Of a stretch of DNA of 6,501 bases, positions 1 to 4,685 are shown piece by piece. Both the position numbers and the translations under genes were made by a program. The notes beneath the pieces are model-generated. The model worked only from the letters and a program-made list of their open reading frames with translations. It did no database searches and had not been told where the DNA came from. The first letter of the stretch is position 1; each line of letters starts with the position of its first letter. Source of the stretch: Clostridiales bacterium (GTDB lineage Bacteria; Bacillota; Clostridia; Caldicoprobacterales; DTU083); NCBI GenBank assembly GCA_012512335.1, contig JAAZEK010000502.1, positions 1-6,501 of the forward strand, in the 5' to 3' direction.

Positions 1-261
1 ATGTTTGGAAGGTGCCACTCTATATCTTAGCACAAATGTATGAAACCCAGCTGCTGCAAACTGCATAGCCACGGGCTCCGCTTCCCTATTAGAGGTCATC
101 GAATAGCCACCACCAGGACAAATTAGTACTGCAGGTCTTTTCTTTCCTATTGGCATTTCGGGTCTGTAGTCCAGTAAATAAGTTGTTAAGCTTGGTTGGA
201 TGTCCCCATTATCAGGAGCATAGTTACAATTTTCCCAGATATCAATTATTTGATTGCGCAT
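1..261 (-). CDS. Alpha/beta-hydrolase (acetyl-esterase/lipase type), N-terminal part
   Basis: The ATG at 261-259 opens a frame that stays open for 87 codons to the window edge, so the C-terminus is missing. A ribosome binding site (TGGGG, 269-273) lies 7 nt upstream. The translation contains RPAVLICPGGGY (residues 42-53), the strand followed by a glycine-rich oxyanion-hole loop of alpha/beta-hydrolases. EAEPVAMQFAAAGFHTFVLRYRVAP follows, matching the helix and strand of small esterases of the acetyl-esterase/xylan-esterase-like group. By family knowledge such enzymes hydrolyse short acyl or acetyl esters. The nucleophile GxSxG motif and the Asp/His of the triad lie outside the window, so activity and substrate cannot be judged. 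No signal peptide is seen, so a cytoplasmic location is inferred. It is probably the last visible gene of the prfC operon. Confidence 0.8.
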   Translation of the reverse strand, partial: MRNQIIDIWENCNYAPDNGDIQPSLTTYLLDYRPEMPIGKKRPAVLICPGGGYSMTSNREAEPVAMQFAAAGFHTFVLRYRVAPSKH

Positions 262-324
262 AAATAATCCCCACTTATCTATTTTTTATGTCTAGCTTAG
301 GCTTTTTTGCTTAATCTTCTCTGC

Positions 325-918
325 TTAAGCTCTTTCCATTTCCATCTCTGTATCATCATAGGGCCTAATTAAGGATTTTAGCAAGGGTATGTCTTCCAGT
401 GTGTTGTCAAGCCAAACTCCCTCCTGTTCCCTGGGCAGGATTACAGGCATCCTGTCATGAACCAGTGATACCATGGGATTTGGCTGAATTGTTAGAATGG
501 TAAATGCTTGGAATGGTTTCCCCTCTTGATCTCTAAAATCCTCATAAATACCTGCTATGGAAAACAAAGAAGCAGTTTTCAAACCAAAATGGTATTTTGT
601 TTTGTCCTTACCGATTTTTGTCCACTCAAAGAAGCCAGTAGTTGGGATTATACAACGTTTATGCCGGAAGGCTCGTCTGAACATGGGTTTTGAATCCACA
701 GTTTCCCCACGGGAATTTATAATAAGTCCCTTTCCATTAGGCGTAGTGAACCCCCATTTCATAGGCACCAAGTCACGTTCTATATCAGCTACCACTATTG
801 GCACCTTGTGTGAAGGAAATACCTCAGGTGCCCAACCGTCAGCTGTCCATCCTTTAATGATTCCATAGTATTGCAAAATTTCCTCAACATCAGTATGTAA
901 CATATATCTTCCACACAT
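325..918 (-). CDS. SRAP-domain protein (YedK/HMCES family), abasic-site DNA-protein crosslinker
   Basis: This 197-residue protein begins MCGRY; after removal of Met the family uses Cys2 to form a stable thiazolidine crosslink with abasic sites in single-stranded DNA. The conserved active-site set is visible: Cys2, Asn68 in INSRGET (with Arg70 and Glu72), Glu98 in GFFEW, and His154 in VHDRMPV. By family knowledge it shields abasic sites at stalled forks and is linked to the SOS response. The ATG (918-916) has a strong ribosome binding site AAGGGGGG (928-935) inside the end of the upstream gene, only 3 nt away, implying translational coupling. The C-terminus stops at RPYDDTEMEMERA. Known bacterial relatives of about 220 residues normally continue with a further conserved segment (roughly VSxxVNxxxND), which appears absent here. 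I found no frameshift that would restore it. Confidence 0.93.
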   Translation of the reverse strand: MCGRYMLHTDVEEILQYYGIIKGWTADGWAPEVFPSHKVPIVVADIERDLVPMKWGFTTPNGKGLIINSRGETVDSKPMFRRAFRHKRCIIPTTGFFEWTKIGKDKTKYHFGLKTASLFSIAGIYEDFRDQEGKPFQAFTILTIQPNPMVSLVHDRMPVILPREQEGVWLDNTLEDIPLLKSLIRPYDDTEMEMERA

Positions 919-921
919 TTT

Positions 922-1386
922 TTAGATCCCCCCTTGAATTTCACACAGCCTCTCAAAAGCTCTTTCAAAACGAGTATTATCCTTTTGACTCCGCTTACTA
1001 GGACCAGAATGTTTACCCCCAGCCCGTCGAATTTTTGCATTTAAATGTCTCTCAAACAGCAAACGATCCAAGTTATCCTTCGTATAAACCATTCCGCTGG
1101 GGTGAATAGCATCAGCACCCTTTGCACAAATCATAGCTGCTAGCCCATAATCTTGAGTTACAGCAATATCACCTTTGTTTGTACGATTGACCAAGGCGAA
1201 ATCCACTGCATCATTGCCTTTGCCAATTGTCACTATCTCAGCGTAATCATCTCGCAAAACGTGGCTGGTATCGATAAAGAATATTACAGGTAGCTGATGT
1301 TTCTTTGCTATTTTAACTATTATCTCTTTTACTGGACAGGCATCGGCATCTACTAGGATGGCTCTACCTGCCCCTTCTGTTTTCAA
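922..1386 (-). CDS. YaiI/YqxD family protein (DUF188, UPF0178)
   Basis: This 154-residue protein matches the YaiI (E. coli)/YqxD (B. subtilis) family from end to end. It has the N-terminal ILVDADACPVK (Asp13, Asp15, Cys17), then FFIDTSH, the GKGNDAVDFALVNRTNKGDIAVTQDYGLAA core, and a basic tail with KIRRAGGKHSGPSKRS and DNTRFERAFERL. The acidic residues and fold prediction place the family near PIN-like nucleases, but no function is established. The start is taken as TTG at 1386-1384 because AAAGGTGG (1395-1402) ends 8 nt upstream. The GTG at 1398 lies inside that site and is less likely. It sits between the 96-residue protein and the SRAP gene and is tightly coupled to the latter. Confidence 0.9.
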   Translation of the reverse strand: MKTEGAGRAILVDADACPVKEIIVKIAKKHQLPVIFFIDTSHVLRDDYAEIVTIGKGNDAVDFALVNRTNKGDIAVTQDYGLAAMICAKGADAIHPSGMVYTKDNLDRLLFERHLNAKIRRAGGKHSGPSKRSQKDNTRFERAFERLCEIQGGI

Positions 1387-1394
1387 ATCAATAA

Positions 1395-1402
1395 CCACCT
1401 TT
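1395..1402 (-). promoter_or_regulatory. Ribosome binding site deciding a TTG start (yaiI-like gene)
   Basis: The minus strand reads AAAGGTGG here, one mismatch from AAAGGAGG. It leaves exactly 8 nt to the TTG at 1386, while the GTG at 1398-1396 lies within it. This supports a start four codons downstream of the longest open frame. Confidence 0.7.
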
Positions 1403-1408
1403 ATATCA

Positions 1409-1699
1409 TTATACCAGATTCACAAGAGTAATTTTAGGTCCATCAATAACCTTCAACACGTGGCGTTTCTTATCGTATTCTATATGTCCATTACCAATGG
1501 TGACCGATGGCTCATTACCCAGAGAATAGACTATATCATCTGAAAGTGTGCGAATGCATTCCAACCTATCCTCATGAGACATTTCATTCCATTGGGATTG
1601 TTCCATGCCTAGAAACTCATTTAATCCTTTAATAGGCTCCAAGGCTTTAGTTAAGTCTTCAACAATATGAGAATATTCCCGATTATACTTTACACCCAT
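1409..1699 (-). CDS. Hypothetical 96-residue protein
   Basis: I do not recognise this protein. It is a credible gene because it has a near-perfect ribosome binding site (AAGGAGGT, 1707-1714) 7 nt before its ATG. That site begins immediately after the prfC stop codon, and a coupled gene follows. Residues 1-60 look mainly helical and charged (YSHIVEDLTKALEPIKGLNEF, then SHEDRLECIRTLSDDIVYSL). The last third (SVTIGNGHIEYDKKRHVLKVI) alternates in a way that suggests a beta-hairpin. There is a single Cys (48), no signal peptide, no membrane segment and no metal-binding cluster. It is probably a small soluble cytoplasmic protein. Any role in translation or DNA repair would be inferred only from its neighbours. 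Confidence 0.8.
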   Translation of the reverse strand: MGVKYNREYSHIVEDLTKALEPIKGLNEFLGMEQSQWNEMSHEDRLECIRTLSDDIVYSLGNEPSVTIGNGHIEYDKKRHVLKVIDGPKITLVNLV

Positions 1700-1714
1700 T
1701 TTGCTTACCTCCTT

Positions 1715-3337
1715 TTATGCCAAGACAGATGGTGGAATTTCAACAAAGTTCACATTATCATGGCGATCAACAATACGCTGTACAGACCATTTGTCGCTAA
1801 ACAAAACTACTGGTCGCTCATAATAGTCCTCTACCATTATTGCCCTGTCGGTGTAGGATAAGGCCTCTTGGGTTAGAGTTCCGTCCATAACCCATCTAGC
1901 TGCAGTGTAAGGCATCATCTGAATTTGGGCATCCACACCATATTCGTTTTTCAGACGGTATGTTAGAACATCCAGCTGCAATACCCCTACTACTCCAACT
2001 ATCAAGATATCTGCTCCAAGCTCAGGTTGACGGAATATTTGAATGGCTCCTTCTTCTGCAATTTGTTCGATACCTTTCAAATATTGCTTTCTTTTCATGG
2101 CATCTACCATACGCACTCTGGCAAAATGCTCTGCCGGAAATAGTGGAATGCCTTCAAATGTATAGCTCTGATTGCCCTCCACCAACGTATCTCCAATATG
2201 AAACACACCAGGGTCAAAAATACCGATGATATCTCCTCCGTATGCTTCTTCAACTATAACACGATCCTGGGCGACAAACTGCTGAGGCTGACTTAACCGG
2301 ACCTTTTTCCCTTCACGAATGTGATTTACCTCCATCCCTTTGGTAAACTTCCCTGAGCAAATTCGAATAAAAGCAATTCTATCTCTGTGGGTGGGATTCA
2401 TGTTAGCTTGAATTTTGAACACAAAGCCTGAAAACATGGGATTTGTCGCATCTAGCTTGCCTTCGGAGGTAGGTCGATTTACAGGTGGCGGGGTCATTTT
2501 CAGGAAGTTTTCTAGGAAGGTGCGGACACCAAAATTGGTCATGGCGCTACCGAAAAAAATCGGAGTCAACTCACCTGCTAGCACTTCATCTATGCTGAAT
2601 TCATCACCAGCTATATCCAATAGTTCAATTTCCTCTTGAAGCTGATCATATAAATGGTCTCCAAGAAGAGAACGAAAACGAGGATCATCTGGTTTACCAA
2701 AATCTCCATCAATTTTTTTCCGGCCATGATCACTACCTTTAAATACTTCCACTAGCTTGCTTGTCCTATTATAAACTCCTTTGAAATTGCCATCTATTCC
2801 GATAGGCCAATTCATAGGAAAGGACCTAATACCCAGCACATTCTCGATTTCCTCCATTAGTTCAAAGGGATCTCGGGACTGCCTGTCCATTTTATTTATA
2901 AAGGTAAAAATGGGGATTCCCCGCATTTTACATACCTGAAACAGTTTAATGGTTTGAGCCTCAACACCCTTACCACCGTCAATTAACATCACCGCACTGT
3001 CAGCAGCCATAAGGGTACGATACGTATCTTCACTAAAGTCCTGGTGACCAGGAGTGTCCAATATATTGATACGACATCCATCATAGTCAAATTGCATTAC
3101 GCTTGAGGTAACGGAAATACCCCTTTGCTTCTCAATTTCCATCCAGTCGGACACAGCATATTTTTGTGACTTTCTAGACTTAACCGTTCCCGCCAGCCGT
3201 ATTGCGCCTCCATAAAGTAACAGCTTCTCAGTCATTGTCGTCTTTCCCGCATCAGGGTGAGAAATGATAGCAAAGGTTCTTCTGCGTTTCACTTCCTTAT
3301 TTATCTCTTGTTCCAATTTTTGTTGTTCCAATTCCAA
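1715..3337 (-). CDS. prfC: Peptide chain release factor 3 (RF3)
   Basis: This 540-residue translational GTPase removes RF1/RF2 from the ribosome after peptide release. All G motifs are present: G1 SHPDAGKTT (26-34), G2 RGISVT (72-77), G3 DTPGH (94-98), G4 NKMD (148-151) and G5 SAM (264-266). Domains II and III follow (GFVFKIQANMNPTHRDRIAFIRICSG, VRLSQPQQF, and VGVVGVLQLDVL near the C-terminus). MNWPIG and the QPQQF segment distinguish RF3 from EF-G. The length is close to the E. coli protein (529). The start must be a TTG: in-frame TGA lies just upstream, and no ATG occurs in frame before codon 35, which is beyond the P-loop. TTG at 3337-3335 is chosen; the TTGs at codons 3 and 8 are alternatives. 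The upstream AGGATG near 3349-3354 is a weak, distant ribosome binding site. The gene heads the operon. Confidence 0.96.
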   Translation of the reverse strand: MELEQQKLEQEINKEVKRRRTFAIISHPDAGKTTMTEKLLLYGGAIRLAGTVKSRKSQKYAVSDWMEIEKQRGISVTSSVMQFDYDGCRINILDTPGHQDFSEDTYRTLMAADSAVMLIDGGKGVEAQTIKLFQVCKMRGIPIFTFINKMDRQSRDPFELMEEIENVLGIRSFPMNWPIGIDGNFKGVYNRTSKLVEVFKGSDHGRKKIDGDFGKPDDPRFRSLLGDHLYDQLQEEIELLDIAGDEFSIDEVLAGELTPIFFGSAMTNFGVRTFLENFLKMTPPPVNRPTSEGKLDATNPMFSGFVFKIQANMNPTHRDRIAFIRICSGKFTKGMEVNHIREGKKVRLSQPQQFVAQDRVIVEEAYGGDIIGIFDPGVFHIGDTLVEGNQSYTFEGIPLFPAEHFARVRMVDAMKRKQYLKGIEQIAEEGAIQIFRQPELGADILIVGVVGVLQLDVLTYRLKNEYGVDAQIQMMPYTAARWVMDGTLTQEALSYTDRAIMVEDYYERPVVLFSDKWSVQRIVDRHDNVNFVEIPPSVLA

Positions 3338-3371
3338 ATGTTTTCACACATCCTATTATTCTTAATTAGTT

Positions 3372-3399
3372 TTATACTAGTAGCTTGTAAGCGGTATAA
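3372..3399 (-). other. Small stem-loop in the prfC leader
   Basis: TTATAC (minus strand) pairs with GTATAA across a 16-nt interval that itself holds GCTT-AC-AAGC. It lies between the repeat hairpin and the prfC start. No T-run follows, so it is not a terminator. Its stability is modest and its function unknown. Confidence 0.3.
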
Positions 3400-3418
3400 C
3401 TCCTATGGATTTTCTCAA

Positions 3419-3481
3419 TGTCATTCTGAGCATTAGCGAAGGATCTTCTCAGTTAGATTCCTCACTACATTCGGAATGACA
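3419..3481. repeat. Dispersed imperfect-palindrome repeat (TGTCATTCTGAGC-type)
   Basis: The left arm (3419-3446) begins TGTCATTCTGAGCATTAGCG and the right arm (3455-3481) ends TTCGGAATGACA. The arms form an imperfect hairpin with the perfect terminal 8-bp stem TGTCATTC/GAATGACA and an 8-nt loop. From general knowledge, very similar GTCATTCTGAGC...GCGAAG...ATCT elements recur as intergenic, REP-like repeats in many clostridial and other genomes. Only one copy is in this window, so its multiplicity cannot be shown here. There is no ORF in it. It falls in the transcribed leader of prfC if the promoter at 3498-3526 is used. Confidence 0.75.
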
Positions 3482-3497
3482 ACTTCTTACACTGATA

Positions 3498-3526
3498 ATT
3501 ATATGGTAAGCGTGCAAGGACGTCAA
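3498..3526 (-). promoter_or_regulatory. Sigma-A-type promoter of the prfC operon
   Basis: On the minus strand TTGACG (3526-3521) is followed by exactly 17 nt and a perfect TATAAT (3503-3498). Transcription would begin near 3490-3492. This gives a leader of about 150 nt that contains the repeat hairpin. The -35 lies just past the T-run of the degV terminator, so prfC is separately transcribed. Confidence 0.8.
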
Positions 3527-3530
3527 ACAG

Positions 3531-3557
3531 AAAAAAAGAACCTGAATAATCAGGTCC
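3531..3557 (-). terminator. Intrinsic terminator after degV
   Basis: On the minus strand ACCTGA-TTAT-TCAGGT forms a perfect 6-bp stem with a 4-nt loop (3555-3540), followed by TTC and seven T (3537-3531). It starts 30 nt after the degV stop codon. Confidence 0.85.
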
Positions 3558-3584
3558 TAAGAAGGAGATTTATGAAAAAGCGCA

Positions 3585-4412
3585 TTACCACTTACTGCAA
3601 ATTCCAATGCCCCCAGGTCCCAGATGGGTACCGATAACAGGGCCGATTTCTTCTATATTAACTTCAATTTGAGGGAACCTTTCCTTTAACTTTTGCTTAA
3701 TACGTTTAGCCTCTTCAGTACTCATTATATGCAAAACAGAAATATGTGTTGCATTTTCAGGAACATGATCCACCAGATAGTCCAAGGCTTTTTTCTTGCC
3801 TCTAACCTTTGCTACAGCTTCTAGCTTTCCATCTCTTAGTCCGAGAATTGGTTTAACATTAAGAAAACCTCCGATGGCGGCTTGCGCACTAGACAAGCGT
3901 CCACCTCTTTTTAAATACTCTAAAGTTGCAGCGGTAAGATCAACATACATTCTCTTTTTTTCTCTTTCAATATTCACAACAATTTCTTCTCTACTGTTTC
4001 CATTCTCTGCCATGGTTCTGGCCATTTCCACTAGCAATTTTAAATTAGCAACAGTAGTCTCAGAATCAATAACTGAAATCTTATCAGGTGCTGTCATGTT
4101 TTCTGCAGCAGAAGCACTATTATGTGTTCCACTAAGCTTTTCAGATATTACTATGGTAATGATTTCATTACCTTGGGCAAGAATTTCCTCATATACCTCA
4201 GCAAAAGCTGAAATTGATGGTTGGGAGGTAGTAGGAAAATCCTTAGAGCTTTCCAGCCTGCGATAGAAGCTCTCAAATTCGCCAGGAAAACCCTCATCAT
4301 TTGTCTCACCTGAAAAGGTAACGGACAGGGGTACAACTTGTATATTATTCTTAATTGCATATTCCTTTGTGAAGTACGCCGTACTATCGGTTACTATCTG
4401 TATCTTTGCCAC
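3585..4412 (-). CDS. DegV family protein, probable fatty-acid-binding (FakB-like) subunit
   Basis: This 275-residue protein has the full DegV pattern: KIQIVTDSTAYF at the N-terminus, TTSQPS (61-66), SGTHNSA (94-100), LEYLKRGGRLS with RGGR at 169-172, NVKPIL, and a C-terminal IGTHLGPGGIGI with His263. By family knowledge DegV proteins bind a long-chain fatty acid in a buried pocket; FakB members present it to the kinase FakA, which makes acyl-phosphate for phospholipid synthesis. The Thr/Ser, Arg and His positions correspond to the carboxylate-binding network described for FakB. No FakA is in the window, so the partner is inferred. The start is GTG at 4412-4410, because AAGGGG (4422-4427) is 9 nt upstream and the protein then begins MAKIQIVTDST, as usual for the family. 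The open frame extends to a GTG at 4436, but that has no suitable site. Confidence 0.9.
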   Translation of the reverse strand: MAKIQIVTDSTAYFTKEYAIKNNIQVVPLSVTFSGETNDEGFPGEFESFYRRLESSKDFPTTSQPSISAFAEVYEEILAQGNEIITIVISEKLSGTHNSASAAENMTAPDKISVIDSETTVANLKLLVEMARTMAENGNSREEIVVNIEREKKRMYVDLTAATLEYLKRGGRLSSAQAAIGGFLNVKPILGLRDGKLEAVAKVRGKKKALDYLVDHVPENATHISVLHIMSTEEAKRIKQKLKERFPQIEVNIEEIGPVIGTHLGPGGIGICSKW

Positions 4413-4421
4413 AGATAATGT

Positions 4422-4427
4422 CCCCTT
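4422..4427 (-). promoter_or_regulatory. Ribosome binding site deciding the degV GTG start
   Basis: AAGGGG on the minus strand lies 9 nt before the GTG at 4412. It is downstream of the longer in-frame GTG (4436), which argues against the longer start. Confidence 0.65.
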
Positions 4428-4527
4428 TCTAACCACTTATAGATTTTTTATTGCCTTTTTTGATACTTTCTATTCCTAAACTTGTTTTTCTATTCTCTTA
4501 TTTTTATCCTCATCCTAATATATGCTT

Positions 4528-4544
4528 ATAATACCAGGTCCTAA
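4528..4544 (-). promoter_or_regulatory. Possible operator (FapR-like palindrome) within the degV promoter
   Basis: The minus strand reads TTAGGACCTGGTATTAT, centred on 4536 and overlapping the -10 and spacer. It is an imperfect palindrome (TTAGGACC, T, GGTATTAT; 5 of 8 pairs). It resembles, as I remember it, the FapR operator pattern of the TTAGTACC...GGTACTAA kind. The overlapping heptamer TAATACC is also directly repeated on the plus strand (4529-4535 and 4542-4548). No regulator gene is in the window, so the assignment is inference. Confidence 0.35.
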
Positions 4545-4556
4545 TACCAAATGCAA
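4528..4556 (-). promoter_or_regulatory. Sigma-A-type promoter of degV
   Basis: On the minus strand TTGCAT (4556-4551), a 17-nt spacer and TATTAT (4533-4528) form a good promoter. The start would be near 4521, giving a purine-rich leader of about 110 nt in which I see no riboswitch-like structure. Confidence 0.72.
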
Positions 4557-4575
4557 GAGAATTTTATTTAAAATA

Positions 4576-4604
4576 TTGAAGTCTTGCATAAGTACTGATA
4601 GTAT
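4576..4604 (+). promoter_or_regulatory. Probable promoter of the ABC exporter operon
   Basis: TTGAAG (4576-4581), 17 nt, then TAGTAT (4599-4604) directly preceded by TGA, which gives an extended -10. Each hexamer matches consensus at 4 of 6 positions. It lies back to back with the degV promoter, with 19 bp between the two -35 boxes. The expected start is near 4611. Confidence 0.5.
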
Positions 4605-4637
4605 ATACAACAGTAGCCAGTGAAATGATATTTTAGA

Positions 4638-4655
4638 TACTCATCCTACTCATCT
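4638..4655 (+). repeat. Tandem 9-bp direct repeat in the ABC exporter leader
   Basis: TACTCATCC (4638-4646) is followed at once by TACTCATCT (4647-4655). GCCAG (4616-4620) can pair with CTGGC (4654-4658), enclosing the repeats in a large loop. This may be chance or a weak leader structure; there is no T-run after it. Confidence 0.4.
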
Positions 4656-4672
4656 GGCAGCCCTACATTGAG

Positions 4673-4677
4673 AGGAG
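4673..4677 (+). promoter_or_regulatory. Ribosome binding site deciding a TTG start (ABC subunit 1)
   Basis: AGGAG lies 8 nt before TTG at 4686. The longest open frame begins with another TTG (4668) that is upstream of this site and so unlikely to be the start. ATG at 4695 would be 17 nt away, which is too far. Confidence 0.75.
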
Positions 4678-4685
4678 ATTTTTTA

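Noticed and set aside
309..330. GCTTAA/TTAAGC inverted repeat after the SRAP stop codon, as a terminator
   Set aside because: On the minus strand the 10-nt-loop, AT-rich stem is followed by a run of A, not T. It cannot be called a terminator.
557..868. A 103-codon plus-strand open frame
   Set aside because: It lies antisense to the SRAP gene, whose active-site motifs are all intact. It has no ribosome binding site or recognisable protein features.
1408..1416. TGGTATAAT, a perfect extended -10, on the minus strand before the yaiI-like gene
   Set aside because: There is no convincing -35. Transcription would begin at about the ribosome binding site, leaving almost no leader. The genes are already covered by the prfC promoter.
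3338..3584. A small gene or structured RNA in the prfC-degV intergenic region
   Set aside because: The region is accounted for by a terminator, a promoter, the repeat hairpin and a small stem. I saw no open frame with a ribosome binding site and no known riboswitch pattern.
3796..4266. A 156-codon plus-strand open frame
   Set aside because: It is fully antisense to degV, whose family motifs span the same bases. Its low-complexity Ser/Leu/Ala-rich translation is typical of a mirrored coding frame.
4601..4608. GTATATAC palindrome near the ABC promoter as an operator
   Set aside because: An 8-bp AT-rich palindrome is expected by chance in such sequence. No regulator gene is nearby to support it.
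4437..4667. A riboswitch or T-box in the divergent degV-ABC region
   Set aside because: No T-box motif, anti-terminator pair or terminator-like hairpin with a T-run was found. Two promoters back to back explain the region.
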